Below, piece after piece: positions 1 to 11,806 of a stretch of 64,000 nt of DNA. The notes beneath the pieces are model-generated. The model worked only from the letters and a program-made list of their open reading frames with translations, searched no databases and was not told the origin of the DNA. This DNA comes from Bathynomus jamesi. Lineage: Eukaryota; Arthropoda; Malacostraca; Isopoda; Cirolanidae. Numbering within the stretch: position 1 is the stretch's first letter; each line of letters begins with the position of its first letter. The stretch lies in NCBI GenBank assembly GCA_023014485.1, contig JAJOZX010000481.1, positions 232,501 through 296,500 on the forward strand. Reading direction: 5' to 3'. Both the position numbers and the translations under genes were made by a program.

Positions 1-1105
1 CGTAAGTATGTATGTAATCATGATCATCAGGGGACATGTACAAATGCACAAAGTATTGTACACATATCGGTTGTCATACAATAGGTTGTGTACGTAATAT
101 AGACACGAGTAAACATGGACTGATAGGTTGATAGGACATAAGTAGACAATAGGTAGACGAATGAATAATTAATAAAATTAATAAAGATAGCGGTCAAGAA
201 AGGACATGGACGTATGAATGAACAACATATAAATAATGACGTATAGAGTGTAAAGTTTTTATTATGATGTTAAAGAATTTACTATACATCGTATACTAAA
301 GATATCCACATATTAAGACATGATTCAGTATTCAAGGTATGGAAAATGTGAAGGGAATTAAGTTACTTTATGACGACATAGTTTATCAAATTATGCAATA
401 CGTTAATTCATAATTAATACGCCATAGTTATTTAATTCGTACGTACAAAATAAGTCATTATTGGGAGAAATTAGAGGAAACGAATTAGAGAGACACAGTA
501 ATGAAGAGTTTACAGCCACGGTACAAGAGAGTGAAACTATTAATTAAGTATTTATACTTATACGAGTATACAGTAAATATTAAGGAATTGGGTACATTTG
601 AGGAAGAATTAAGTGAATAAAGAAGTACAAAGAAGGGTTCAAATCACGCCACATTCAATGTGCATGCATAATCTAGTAAAATTTAGGGATGAGGGTTAGA
701 TGCAAGACAACAATAATTAATTATAATAAATTCCATAACAAATGGAAAATGGAGATATGGGTAATATTCCAATATTCTGATGGAAATTTTAAACAATCTA
801 AACCGTCGATTGTTTTGTTTGTACTTTAAGGGAATGAAATTAAGGGACATTCGATTCTCACAGCGAACTTCTAATGGCACAAACATGGATACGGCTCAAC
901 CATAGAAATGGTAGGTAGCATGGTTGTGACATTAATAGAGTGAGTTTTCTTCCTTTATTAAACAAAATAAATGATGTATAAATGAGACAAAATAAAAGTT
1001 GCAGCTGTTTGAATGCAAGATCAGTTGAAATGTGATAAATGTGCACTTGATTAATGACTTTAATATCATATAACGCGGGAGGTAATGAAAGTCTTTATAT
1101 AAAGT
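1..1105. other. AT-rich DNA with nothing recognised
   Basis: No coding similarity, RNA gene, inverted repeat or long tandem repeat is recognisable here. The short open frames are low-complexity and show no known domain. Confidence 0.6.
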
Positions 1106-1109
1106 TAGG

Positions 1110-1391
1110 TGAATGACACCAGGGCAGTGGTGCCTGTTACACGTTGTTATATGGTGAGACCGCTCGTGTTACTGAAGAACGAGTTGAGATGCGATCGAGG
1201 CGTCGTGCCCGGGAGTCCCTTAAAACGAGGTTGAGGTGTGACGTTCAAGGCAGAGGGAAAGCCTTGAGTGAATCTCGCGATGTGGCGTCATTTTGGTTGT
1301 AGTTGTGACGATGGAACAGCAAATTTATTGTAAAATGGGAATCGCGAAAGTATTTGAAGGCGTGTTTGTCGCTATATATATATATATATAT
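1110..1391. repeat. Possible dispersed repeat ending in a (TA)n tract
   Basis: Several blocks recur in the same order at 44108-44373: GAATCTCG, a GCGATGTG-x-GTCATTT block, a GTTGTG/CTGTGT-CGATGGAACA block, and a CGT-x-TCGCT block running straight into a (TA)n tract. Both copies end at the microsatellite, as many SINE-like families do. No coding capacity is seen. Homology was judged by eye and is moderate. Confidence 0.4.
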
Positions 1392-1464
1392 GACGATGTG
1401 GTGTAGTGGTTAGCGTCGCTGACTACGAAACCATCGGCCCCGGGTTCGAGACCCGACGGCAGCC
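1392..1464 (+). repeat. tRNA-like sequence, probably the head of a tRNA-derived SINE
   Basis: It has a clear polymerase III A-box (TGGTGTAGTGGTTAGCG) and, about 35 bases on, a B-box (GGGTTCGAGACCC) inside a closing T-arm stem. The anticodon arm does not fold cleanly, so a functional tRNA is unlikely. It follows directly on the (TA)n tract at 1373-1391. Confidence 0.5.
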
Positions 1465-1533
1465 GGCGCGCAGCAAAACCCAGCTGTTCATCCTTCCACA
1501 CAATAAAGAAAGTGGTTGGTAGATAAATGGGTA

Positions 1534-1620
1534 CCCTAGGTGGCCTAGTGGTTAAGAGGCTGTTATGCTGATTGGGCGTTAAGGTATATCATACTTTTCA
1601 GAGTCCGAATTTCACTCTGG
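1534..1620 (+). repeat. Degenerate tRNA-like repeat
   Basis: It starts with an A-box-like TGGCCTAGTGGTTAAGAGGC and ends with a B-box-like GAGTCCGAATTTC followed by the complementary CACTCTGG. The B-box is damaged and the middle does not form an anticodon arm. It is best read as a decayed tRNA-derived repeat. Confidence 0.35.
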
Positions 1621-2263
1621 CTAATATGTATTTTTATGTAAAATTTAATTCTAAGAGGGGTTTCTTTTCTGCAACTTTTCCCAAAAATCGCGTTTTCATG
1701 TTCAAAATTGCGGTTTTCTGTTCTATGTTGAAATATCGAATATTCAATTGAACACAACCTCATATTTTTAACCCTTTGTCGTAATTTGTTGCCATTTAGA
1801 CACATTAACTTTGCTTAACTCTTACACAGGTTTACTACATACATACATAAGAAAAAAAATCTACTCCATTTGAATCTTTGTAACCATTTGGACGCAGAAG
1901 GCGAAGTTCAACATTCTCTCAATAGATGGCTCTGAGCAATTACGCGAGTTATAATTGTGAAGTAGAAGTGAGTGGACGCCATTTTTTTCGGTAAGTGTTT
2001 TTTGTAATTTTCCTAAGTTTAATCACCATTATTATATTTGTTTTTACTATAATTTCATTCTAGAAGTATTAAGGAAGCTCCCTGTTTACTTTGTTTAAGT
2101 GATATTTTTAATAACTGTGAAGAAAAGACTTTATTCAAAGTTCGTTTCGAAATGGACACAAAGTTTTCGTAGGGTTAATTTCTGTCTATGATAACACGTG
2201 TGTCCAATTGGATACATGAAATGAATTTTTCATTACGATTGTTTTTATGTACTGTTTTATATA
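1621..2263. other. No feature recognised
   Basis: AT-rich sequence without recognised coding, RNA or repeat structure. It ends at the TA that forms the left target-site duplication of the next element. Confidence 0.5.
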
Positions 2264-2265
2264 TA

Positions 2266-3080
2266 CAGTAGTACCTCGCTTAACGCTGCCCCGCTCTGCG
2301 CTGTTTCGCTATAGCGCTTTCTGGCAACTCAAGCGTGTGGACATTATCGCTGATTATTTCTAAGTGAGTCAATTAGTCATTCGGTGCTTTTCGTACGAAG
2401 TGCATGTTGCGGAAAGCCTTTTTGTATATTTTGGCATATATTTTTAGAGTGCTTTACCCATCATATCAGAAAGAAAGTGTGCTAGTGATTCTAGTGTATC
2501 AAAGATGCTAAGGAAAAGTATTTCTCTAGATGTGAAATTACAAGTGTTACGTCGTCACCTCATAGAGAAAACAGATGGTGAAAATCAACAATCAATCAAG
2601 CAATTTTGGAAGGATTATAACATTATGAATGCTATAGATAATATCAAAGAAGCCTGGAATGAAGTGACACCACACTTTATGAACGGGGTCTGGAAGAAGG
2701 TGAGAGAAAGCTTAAAAAACGGCAATTAACTCTTGATGCTTACATGACCAAAAAACCAAGGCTTGAAGAACCGAAGGCCGGCCCTTCTTCTGAAATATAA
2801 GTGCAATTAATTTGGTAAATAATAATATCGTATTTGCTATATACTGTAATGCATTTTCCATGATATTTGCTCACTAAATAAACACTATTTCCTTAATAAA
2901 AGAGTTATTACTATTTTACTTTCATTTATATGTTAATAAAAGAGTCATTACTATTTTACTTTAATTTATATGTTCACCTATCTCTTATATAAACATGCTA
3001 TAATGACCCCGTTTTGCGCTGATTCAGTTAGCGCTCCATTTTCTAGGAACGCATCCTGAGCGTTAAGCGAGGTACTACTG
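2266..3080 (+). mobile_element. Non-autonomous Tigger/pogo element
   Basis: The ends form a 22-bp inverted repeat beginning CAGTAGTACCTCGCTTAACG. A TA lies on both sides (2264-2265 and 3081-3082), as expected for pogo/Tigger insertion. At 815 bp it is much shorter than a full Tigger (about 2.4 kb), and only one piece of transposase remains inside. It cannot transpose without an autonomous partner. Its right TA lies five bases from the next element. Confidence 0.85.
2505..2729 (+). pseudogene. Tigger transposase remnant
   Basis: This 74-codon frame carries an internal stretch typical of Tigger/jerky transposases. It includes IKEAWNEV followed by MNGVWKKV, the region just after the DDE catalytic core. 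The usual N-terminal CENP-B DNA-binding domain and the catalytic Asp residues are missing. It is an internal-deletion relic rather than an expressed gene. Confidence 0.7.
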
Positions 3081-3087
3081 TATATTA

Positions 3088-6000
3088 GGGCGGAGTGAAA
3101 AACTCATTTTTCGAATTTTCAAATTGGTAGTGTGGAAAATGTGTGGAGTAGTGAGGAAATAAGCTGGTATAAATTTAAAATCATAACATTAATATCTTCA
3201 GGTGCCACAATGACCTTCAATATTGAAAAAAATTGAAAAAAGCAGATTTTAACCAATAATTACAGAAGAGTCCACGATGCACAATAGACAAGAATTTATT
3301 CACACTTGTATAAAAATAGCTCAGTCAGCCTTTAAAAAAAGTTTCTATTCTCTAAAAACAGTTTTCTATAGTCAGCTCACTCAGCTGTCACGTGACTACC
3401 TCGGTTCAGTGTAGCTGTCGCTCTCGTAGCAGGTGGGTGTTCTGTTGTTGGCGTTACTCAGATAGTCTAAACTATATTTCTTATATATTTTGCATTTCTG
3501 TATTGTGTTGCCCTAAGTTTGCCATGTACTATTAACTGAAATTAACGTATAATTGATATTAGCTCTTTCTTTTTCAGATTTGTATACTTTCAAAATGTCT
3601 CGAGTTTGTGCAAAATCAACCAGGGCCTCAACTGAGTGCCCCATGTTTGGTATGGGGGAAGATTTGTGGCACAGGAATCTTCCTACATACGAAGGAGTTT
3701 TTAAATATTACTTGTTTGTAAGAAACGATTTGAAACAGAATACTAATAAAGATCCTTCAATATCTCAAATATTAGAACAAGTTGTTGATAAATTGAAAAC
3801 AATTTGGGAAAGTGCTTCCGTCCCAATTCTGTCAGACAGGCGAATTGAAACAATGTTCAGAAGCTACCACGAAAAGTATCGTGTCATTATGAAGCCATAC
3901 CAAAGCAGAAAAAATTCTGAAGCTTACAAAGCAAAGATTGATATGTTCTAAAAAGAAGCACACACGAAACTTTTTGACATTGCAGCCGTGCAAGTGCAAA
4001 GTACTAACACAATGTTCTTGTCCCAAAGAAAAAACGGTTCCAAAGGAAGAAGTGACGTTCCTCTTAGATCAAAGGAGTGAAAGAAAACTGTTTATTGATA
4101 GAGTAGATATTACACTCTCAAAGAAAAAAGCATCTACGTTGCTAAGAAAGCAAAAAGAAGCTGTGAGGCTCACCAAAGAATCTTCACAGGAGAAATTGCA
4201 GGATACAAATGTTGAATTATCATCATCGACATCAAATAGTGAAAGTGAATCTGGCGAAATATCAGACGATACATTTCCAGAGCCAGTTAGCTCGAAGAGA
4301 AAGCTCGAACAACCTGAAGAACAATTATTCAAGAAAAGGAAAACTACAAATCTACCTTCAGTGGCTACTGCTTGTGACAGGACTGCAGTTTCAGATCGAG
4401 CTGCAGCATTCATTGTTAGTGCAGTATTGCAAGATATTGGAGAAGTTTCTATTGACAATACATCTGAAGTAGTGGATAGGAGTAAAATCAGGAGAGAAGA
4501 AGAGATCAGAAATTATGAAAGATCAAAATCAGGTCCCAATCAGAGGAATCTATTTTGATGGTCGAAAAGATTCTACACTCTTCCAAGAAAAAAAAGAGTC
4601 CAAAGCATATCAGAAGAAGGTAACAGAAGAACATATCACTTTAGTGAGAGAACCTGGTTCAGATTATTTGGGTCATTATTCTGTGAATTCTGGATCAGCT
4701 GAAGAAATATGTAAAGGAATGTTTGAGTATATTGGAAATAATGACATGAACCTGGAAAACTTGTTGCCATTGGATGCGATGGTGCAGCAGTCAACACTGG
4801 AGAAAAGGGAGGCGTTATAAGGCTTATAGAATGAAGCTGAAGAAGCCAGTTCAACATTTAGTTGCCAGCTCCATGCCAATGAATTGCCATACGCCATTTA
4901 GTTGCAAAGCTGGATGGAAAAACATCTGGCCCCCGCGGATTCACCGGTCCTATTGGCAGGGAATTAGAGAACTGTGAGAGTCTTCCTATTGTCGAGTTTG
5001 AAAGGATTGATGCTGAGGAACCAACTGTAGACTGTGAAGATCTTAGCACCGACCAAAAATATCTAATTGATATTCATCAGGCCATAACAAAGGGATATTG
5101 CTCTCCAGATCTTGCTCATCGTAGTCCAGGCAAAATGGCACATTCACGATGGCTGACTACAGCAAATCGTTTGCTTCGTCTATACGTTTCAACTGTAAGT
5201 CCATCTGAGAACCTCATGAACATTGCTTCTTTTATAATGAAGGTCTACATCCAATGTGGTTTTCTATTAAGCAAAGTACGTCTTTTGTCAATGGCTCAAA
5301 ACATGTTTTCAAAACTATTGAACTAACAAGAACACTGAATGACGAAGTAAAGGATATTGTAAACCCTGTCATACAAAGAAATGCATTTTTTGCAAATCCA
5401 GAAAATATTCTAGCATCAATGATTCATACTGACCGCAGCGCCATAAGAGAATTAGCGTGGAGGCGAATAAAGAAAGCAAGGCAAACAAACAAGGAAAAAG
5501 TTGTGAGGCGTTTCACAGTACCTGTTATTCAATTGGAGCTACTGATTATACTGATTTAATTAATTGGCAAAAATGCATTGTCACTGAACCACCTGTGACA
5601 AGACACCTGACAGAAAATGAGATTGAAGAATTCATAGAAAACAAGAGTACCCCTCCATTCGAGAAATTCCCTTGTCATACACAAGTAGTAGAAAGAATGG
5701 TAAAATTAGTGACTGAAGCATCATCAAAAGTATTTGGATTGAACGCGCGAGATGGCTTCATAAGATCAACACTTCAGTCACGTAAAAAAATGCCATCATT
5801 CGAAAGTAAAGCTGAATATAAAGTTTAAATAAAACGTTAATAGAAAAAAACATGCGCAAGGATGGGTGGTTGGGAGGGCATGGGTGGAGCTCGACACGCA
5901 GCCACCTCCTGGTGGTGAGTTCTGGATTATTTAGATCATTAATCAAAAGAACATTGATCTAAATAAACTAAGAGCTGCGTAATTCAGTAACTATTTTGGT

Positions 6001-6234
6001 AATTGGAACACTTAATATATAATAATAACAAGTAAGTTTCAGTTATTGTACTAATGCAGAATATAAGAAAATCATTATATTTCACTTTTTTCGACGGCTT
6101 TGTGGCACCTGAAGATATAATTTCGCAGGACTAATATTTATGCACAGTCATTATCTATAGCACCCACATATTTTCCGCACTAGCCATATTTGAATTTCGA
6201 AAAAAGGTTTAAAAACCTCATTTTCGATCCGCCC
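3088..6234 (+). mobile_element. TA-flanked DNA transposon of an unassigned DDE family, copy 1
   Basis: The terminal inverted repeats start GGGCGGA and continue through a GAAAA-rich stretch for about 150 bp with mismatches. TA duplications stand at 3086-3087 and 6235-6236. The 3147-bp body carries a decayed transposase related to those at 8643-11022 and 45215-47496. The short TA duplication resembles Tc1/mariner, but the protein does not. The superfamily name is left open. Confidence 0.75.
3595..5828 (+). pseudogene. Decayed transposase of the D-x(3)-NTG family
   Basis: Translation is open in pieces (3595-3951, 3940-4558, 4545-4790, then fragments to 5828) separated by frameshifts. The N-terminal piece has an LPTYEGVFKYY motif and a helical domain ending near RSYHEKYR. 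An acidic, Lys-rich linker follows. The core shows FDGRKDS, then GCDGAAVNTGEKGG near 4770, then CQLHANELP near 4875 and TGPIGREL. The C-terminal piece has HPENILAS-like residues, HTQVVERMV and RDGFIR. The same blocks occur in the copy at 8643-11022. The first Asp, the GCD Asp and perhaps the Glu of VERMV could be the catalytic triad, with CxxH as the conserved motif after the second Asp; that assignment is inference. A polypyrimidine tract and CAG just upstream (3569-3578) suggest a 5' intron. Confidence 0.7.
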
Positions 6235-6238
6235 TACT

Positions 6239-6262
6239 GTATATATATATATATATATATAA
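6239..6262. repeat. (TA)n microsatellite
   Basis: A short TA tract separates the preceding element from the mariner that starts at 6267. Confidence 0.8.
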
Positions 6263-6266
6263 TATA

Positions 6267-7846
6267 CACAGGGTGTTTCAGGAGGAAAGGTCAATACTTC
6301 GGGAGGTGATAGTATCGGTCATTGTGAGAAAAAAGTTCATATGAACATGTATCTAATTCTGAATGGTTACGGAGATAGAGCTGTTTGAATCTGATGCGCG
6401 CGCAGCTCTTCCTCCCCCTTCCCTCCCCTATAACCTTGAACCATGTAAGCTGTAATGTAAGCATGTAACATAAGCCAATAGACAGCTGACTGTTGTGAGT
6501 GACATTGTTTGGTGCTTGAAGCAGTGTTAAGAATGCTACACACCTTCACACATGCCGAATATGTAGATATGGTGTATGTCTACGGTTTTTGCGATGGAAG
6601 TGCAACAGCTGCTGTTGCAGGATACCGTCGATGGTTTCTGAACCGCAGAATTCCGGATCGAAGAGTGTTTACCAGGGTTTTCAACACATTGCGTGAGATT
6701 GGTACACTTCCCAGCGCTCATGTTTCATCTGAACGTGAAAGTCAACAAGATGTGGATGAAGTGGAAAACATTCTTCAATTGGTAGAGCGTAGTCCTACTA
6801 CTAGCTCACGAATAATTTCTACATGTCTCGGTGTACCACACTAAACACAAGAGTATGGAGAACATTACGTGAGGAAGGCTTGCATCCATATCATGTACAG
6901 CGTGTACAACACCTTCAACCAGGAGACGCTGCCATGTGACTGGAATTTTGTCATTGGGTAAATGCTAATCGCCGATTGCTTCAATTAATACTGTTCACCG
7001 ATGAAGCTACTTTCACCCGTGACGGTATCAACAACACTCGTAACTCTCATCGGTGGTCAGACGAAAATCCAAATGCCACTGTGGAAACAAATTTTCAACA
7101 TCGCTTCTCTGCCAATGTGTGGTGCGGTATCATCGATGATCAGCTGATTGGCCCTGTTACTTTAGAGAATCGTCTTACAGGACAAAGTTACCTAGAATTT
7201 TTGCAAAATGAATTGCCAGGACTATTGGAGGATGTTCCTTTGGCTACACGCGCTGGTATGTACTTTCAGCATGACGGAGCTCCTCCACATTCTACCCGTC
7301 TGGTGATGCAATACCTAAATCAAACTTTCCCTGGTCGATGGATCGGCCGCGGTGGTCCCATTCAATGGCCACCAAGGTCTCCAGACCTCTCTCCGTTAGA
7401 TTATTGTTTGTGGGGGTGGATGAAAAGTCAAGTTTACAAAAGAAAGGTGGATACATGAGACGAATTGCTCGCGCGCATTTTGGATGCTGCTGCCCGCATA
7501 AGGAACGTCAAGATCAACTCAGACGAACAACACGCGATCTTCGCACACGAGTCGCAAAGTGCATTGAGGTTGACGGTGGGATTTTCGAAAACGTATTGTA
7601 AACTGTAACAAATTTGTCATTTCTGTATCTGATACCATTCAAAATGCCAATGTTTAAACATTAAATGTTAGAAACAGTAATTGGTTTCTCTTTCTTGATT
7701 ACCATTAACAATGCTGTTGTATTTGTAGATTCAAACAGCTCTATCTCCGTAACCATTCAGAATTAAACACATGTTCATATGAACTTTTTTTCTCACAATG
7801 ACCGATACTATCACCTCCCGAATTATTGACCTTTCCTCCTGAAATA

Positions 7847-7849
<3 letters not shown>
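6267..7849 (+). mobile_element. Mariner/Tc1-type element, DD41D type, degenerate
   Basis: Long inverted repeats of about 125 bp flank a broken transposase. The left end reads CACAGGGTGTTTCAGGAGGA and the right end is its near complement, but the last bases have been replaced by the adjoining (TA)n tract. The insertion target was evidently TA. Size (about 1.6 kb) and layout are normal for the group. Confidence 0.8.
6533..7602 (+). pseudogene. DD41D-type mariner transposase, broken
   Basis: The N-terminal third (6533-6843) reads [19 protein letters not shown] and [14 protein letters not shown], the helix-turn-helix region of this family. A frameshift near 6842 and a TGA near 6937 follow. The catalytic part (6976-7457) is open: FTDEATF gives the first Asp, FQHDGAPPH the second, and RSPDLSPLDY the third. 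Counting gives 41 residues between the second and third Asp, the DD41D arrangement. A TGA at 7456 cuts off the last 50 or so residues, which remain readable in the same frame for a while. The gene is not functional as it stands. Confidence 0.8.

Positions 7850-7902
<53 letters not shown>
7848..7902. repeat. (TA)n microsatellite
   Basis: About 27 TA units run from the mariner's right end to the foldback element. Confidence 0.95.
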
Positions 7903-7904
<2 letters not shown>

Positions 7905-8074
7905 TAAAGAACGACGCTTGTATAGGAGAATACTCCGTGCAAGATGAGGAGACAGAACGAAACAAATGAAAAAATGAGGTAACCACCCGGGTGGTTACCT
8001 CATTTTTTCATTTGTTTCGTTCTCTCTCCTCATCTTGCGCGGAATATTCTCCTATACAAGCGTCGTTCTTTACG
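7903..8074. mobile_element. Near-perfect foldback element
   Basis: The 172 bp form one inverted repeat with arms of about 86 bp and essentially no loop. The centre is CCACCCGGGTGG, between 7988 and 7989. The outer ends are CGTAAAGAACGACGCTTG and its complement. Only a few mismatches separate the arms, so it is either young or kept even by gene conversion. It has no coding capacity and resembles a foldback MITE. No clear target duplication is seen because the left flank is (TA)n. Confidence 0.85.
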
Positions 8075-8103
8075 TTAATTATACTGCGTGTTTGCAGTTA
8101 AAA

Positions 8104-8105
8104 TG

Positions 8106-8153
<48 letters not shown>
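8104..8153. repeat. (TA)n(GA)n compound microsatellite
   Basis: A short TA tract passes directly into about 17 GA units. Confidence 0.95.
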
Positions 8154-8154
<1 letters not shown>

Positions 8155-8157
<3 letters not shown>

Positions 8158-8642
8158 TAACTACCTCCCACTAATTACTTTATTAGACCTTTGTTGACTA
8201 ATGGACACATAAATTATTTCATTTAGAAATGTTCTTACAAAAAAAAGATTGCTAAAAATGCTTATATATACCTCCTATGCATATTTAAAGTAAAAAAATG
8301 AACCTACGCTAAAATTAAATGGTACTGAATGACAAAGTGTTAAGCTTATGTTACACCATTATTACGAATTTTAAATTAAATTTGCAATGCCAAATTCAGT
8401 TTTCTATTACCAAAATAAATATTCATTACCAAATTTAGGTTAATTTGGTAATTAAAAATGCCGGTTGGCAACCCTGATTATAACCAAAAATTATATTCCT
8501 TGTCTATATTTATGGCGAAAGAACACTAAACATACTGATGAATTTGTTACAGATTGGACAAGAGCGAGAATAAAGATTGGACAAGAGCGAGAATAAGCAC
8601 CGACTAGACGTGATAGCCGAATCTGCCCCCAAAACCAGGAAA
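8155..8642. other. Non-coding DNA with a 23-bp tandem duplication
   Basis: No gene is seen. The sequence AGATTGGACAAGAGCGAGAA is present twice in tandem (about 8551-8596) just upstream of the transposase relic. It may have displaced that gene's original start. Confidence 0.5.
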
Positions 8643-11022
8643 ATGTCAGGTTCAAAACTTTCGGATGTTGTGGGCCCGGGGAAGGAGTTCATTCCCAGCG
8701 AGGTGCCGACTTGGAGAGCCGTTCTTCAGGGATGGATTCGTCTGCAGGAGGAAAAGTTCCTCATTCATGACATCCAAAGGTCTAAATACCCTATCCGAGA
8801 GATGACTGACGAATTGGCTTCTCTCGTGATGACTCAGTGGAGGAAGTCGAATGTAAAGTTCTCCCCGCCTGTGACAATTACGGAAAAATCGCTCTCATAT
8901 AAGATCTTGTTGAAATGGAAGATGACAGACGTTGTGAACGGGAGAGTTAAGTCTGCTACCCAGGAGAAGAGGATGGCTGATCTGGATAAACTGTGAAGTC
9001 TGCATTTGCAAGCATCAGATCTTCTTTTGCGGCTCAGAGGGGAGTGGATGCTCAGGATGCTCCCTCAAGGCCATGTGAACTGTAACTGTCCTTTGGAGGT
9101 GAAGATTCCTAAACTGGACCTTCAGTGGCTGTACTACCAGAGAGTGAAGACTTCCGAAGCTGGAATCCAGATGTCTTCTGTAGACTTCGAAGACAGCAGG
9201 ACAGATCAAAGCAGCGAAGAGGAAGGATGCTGAAGAAGCTTCTGCTGTGAAGAGGAAGAACAAAGAGGAGGCTACTAATGAGGAGCTTCTCATGAAAGAC
9301 TTTGAGGAGGACGAAGAGCCAAACTTGGAAGAAGCTGCAAAAGAAGCCTCTGGCAATGCTGAGGCTACTGAAGCTCCGATGGACGTTCCCGCTGAAGTAC
9401 CTGCCGAAACTCCAACTTCTACTACACGAAACTATATGAAGATCCAAGGGACAGCTTCAGCAGCTTTGAGGTACAGGGTGGCAAATGTTCCGGCAGCTGC
9501 AGTTGCCACTGGCTTCCTGAACGACCTCATCAAGGCCGGTCATCTTTCCAAAGACAAGGCTTACTTGGCCATAGATGGCATGAAAGTCTGGAGGGCCAAG
9601 GAGGAAGTAATGGCCTCATCAGTTGAAGCTCTCACGCAGAGGTCAGAGGAGGAGAAGATCTCTGGGATATTCTTTGTTGGCAAGCAGGATAGGAACACAA
9701 AGGTGTTGAAATATTACGAAGTGACAGGGAGATTTTATCCTGGCAAAGTGATCGAGGAGCATTACACTATCACGTGGAGTCTCAAGGAAAGTACCTCTTC
9801 CATTTCACTCCCGAGGAACCTGAGGAAGGAGAAAAGCCTGCTAATAAGATCGCTCAGGGCCTGCATGAGTGGCTTCTGGATCACGGAGCTGACGAGAGCC
9901 TTGTAATGATTGGAGGAGACTCTATCAACACCAACAGGGGGTGGTCTGGAGGCGCCATAGCCCTATTGGAGAAGATGCTGGGTCGAAAGTGCCACTGGAT
10001 GATCTGTCAGCTCCATGTGAACGAGCTCTCGCTGAGGCACTTAATCATCAAGCTGGATGGCCCTGTAACTCCCCGGTCAGGCTTCAGTGGGCCTATTGGA
10101 AAACTTCTTGAGAAAGTGAATGAACTTGAGGTCAACTTCAACTTCAAACCAGTGGAAGGAACTGAAGATATCATAGAGCTGCCAGTAGAGATAGTCAAAT
10201 CTCTCTCCACAGACCAGCACAACTGCTATCTTCTGATCAAAGCCATCAAGTCTGGAAGTCTCAGTCCACAGTTGGCTGGTCTCAAGTGCGGACATCTGAA
10301 CCAATCCAGGTGGCTCACTACTGCACAGGCCATCTTGCTGTTGTGGATGAGGGAGCACGGACTGAAAGGGGAGGTGTTGAGGAGGCTCGAGGTCCTCGTG
10401 AAGTTCTGCCTCAACTTCTACTTCAAAATGTACTACGACATCAAAGTGAAGCACCACCTCAAATTTGGTCCTGCACACGTTTTTTCAAGTCTGAGGCTGC
10501 TGAGGAACCAGACTACCGAGGTCAGGAACATCATCTCTGCTGCAGTGATAAGAGGAGCTTACCACGCACATCCTGAGAACATCCTGGCTTCATTCCTGTA
10601 CAGAGGGTGAGCATCAGAGAGCTTTTGCTGTGAGCCAGATAGAGAAGATCAGAGAAGGAAGAGACTTTGGTGATACGACATTGAGGCCCCATAAAAATCC
10701 CAAAGTCAATCTGCAAGCCACTTCACCTGAGAATCTCATCAACTGGGAATCAGAGAATATTTACGAGCCTATTTTCACCTGCGAGATGACCTTGACTGAG
10801 CTCGAGGATCTCAGGAAAACTCCACTCAAAGTGGACGCTTTCTCTGTTCCTACTCAGTCCTGCGAGAGAGCTGTACAGGAAGTCTCAACTGCTTCCCAAG
10901 CTGTGTACGGTCACGAGAGGAGAGATGGGTCGGTGAGAGCCAGGATAGACCATCGAGAAATGCTCCCAGTATTCAGATCCAAGCAGGACATACTTAAGAG
11001 CTTTTCAGGTTCGAGTGGCTGA
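8643..11022 (+). pseudogene. Decayed transposase of the D-x(3)-NTG family, copy 2
   Basis: Three long frames (8643-8993, 9247-9903, 9830-10607) and a C-terminal frame (10630-11022) cover one protein of about 750 residues. The N-terminal domain has VPTWRAVLQGW and an MTQWRKS helix, matching copy 1. A Glu/Ala-rich linker follows (9250-9420). The core has YLAIDGMKVW (first Asp), VMIGGDSINTNRGWSGGAI (second Asp), MICQLHVNEL (CxxH) and SGFSGPIGKLL. The C-terminus has HPENILAS, VPTQSCERAV and RRDGSVRAR. Frameshifts lie near 9000, 9230, 9780 and 10605. Codon use is more GC-rich than the flanks. No terminal inverted repeats were found, so the element's limits are unknown. Enzymatic assignment rests on motif order only. 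Confidence 0.7.
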
Positions 11023-11585
11023 TGAAGAGGCTGAAGCCATCGTTAATGCTCATAAGAGCTGAAAGTCCTCATAAGATCATATGAGGTCACGCTTTTCAGG
11101 GATCCAGGAAGAACAGGCGTGTAAACCTACACGTGGAGGTGGCAAATCTCCCGCTACTCGATCAGAGTAGAGCTGGTGAGCCGCGCCTATTCTTTGAAGA
11201 AAAACTTAAAATTCTTAAGTTTTACGTGAAGGTGGGAGGTGGGAAAGAACAAAAATGGAGTCAAGAGAACTCAAAACTCTAATGCCAACACTAATGAGCA
11301 TGTAAAGCTTCTCCACAGAAATAAAAATAATAGTAATAATAATAATAATAAATAAAGAACAGACAAGTTTCTTCTTCTGCCTGTTACTATTGATAGAAAA
11401 AGTGATGAAAGAACAGTTATAGGAAAAAAAGAAAACGGGTACTGAAAAGAAAAATTTTAGAGTTCATTCACACCATGTGTACACTTATCTCGTGTTCTCA
11501 ATGAGGACAGTAAAAGATAAAAGACAGCATGAGACGCAAGACTACATACACATAATCTAATCTAACTATGTACAGTATTGCCTTC
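11023..11585. other. No gene; short AAT repeat
   Basis: This stretch follows the transposase relic and probably includes its 3' sequence. An AAT trinucleotide tract lies at about 11326-11353. Nothing else is recognised. Confidence 0.5.
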
Positions 11586-11806
11586 ACGGTGTCCGAGTGG
11601 TTCTGTCTCAGAAATGGATTTGAAGTACCTGCGTTCGCGCCAGCGTGCCTTCTCATGCGGTCTGCGTCGAGGCCAATGTCGTAACACCTCTTCCCGTCGA
11701 TCAGTGAAGTTAAGCGATATTGGGTCTAGGTTGTAGTTGGATGGGAGACCGTCCTCTAAATCCAGATTCTGTAGCGACCCATGGTTCGGATCCCGCGTAA
11801 AAATGT
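11586..11806 (+). repeat. Composite repeat: tRNA-like ends around a 5S rRNA-like core
   Basis: The left part has a Ser/Leu tRNA-like A-box (GGTGTCCGAGTGGTT) and TCTGTCTCAGAAA. The right part has a B-box-like GGTTCGGATCCC near 11782. Between them lies a 5S rRNA-like segment. The pieces could be a tRNA-like gene interrupted by a 5S-like insertion, or a SINE with a composite head. No poly(A) or duplicated target is evident. Confidence 0.5.
11661..11756 (+). pseudogene. 5S rRNA-like segment
   Basis: The 5S landmarks appear in order: GGCCAATGTCGTAACACC, CCCGTCGATCAGTGAAGTTA, GCGATATTGGGTCT and AGTTGGATGGGAGACCG. These include the internal polymerase III control region. One C is missing in the CCCGTCCGATC box, and the 3' terminal stem is lost. 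This is a 5S-derived repeat or pseudogene, not a working 5S gene. Confidence 0.7.

Noticed and set aside
1392..1464. Functional tRNA gene
   Set aside because: A- and B-boxes are good, but no proper anticodon arm or acceptor stem closes.
7848..7902. TA tract as a promoter TATA region
   Set aside because: Microsatellite length and position beside transposon ends; no gene start follows.
11661..11756. Functional 5S rRNA gene
   Set aside because: The 3' stem is lost and conserved positions are changed.
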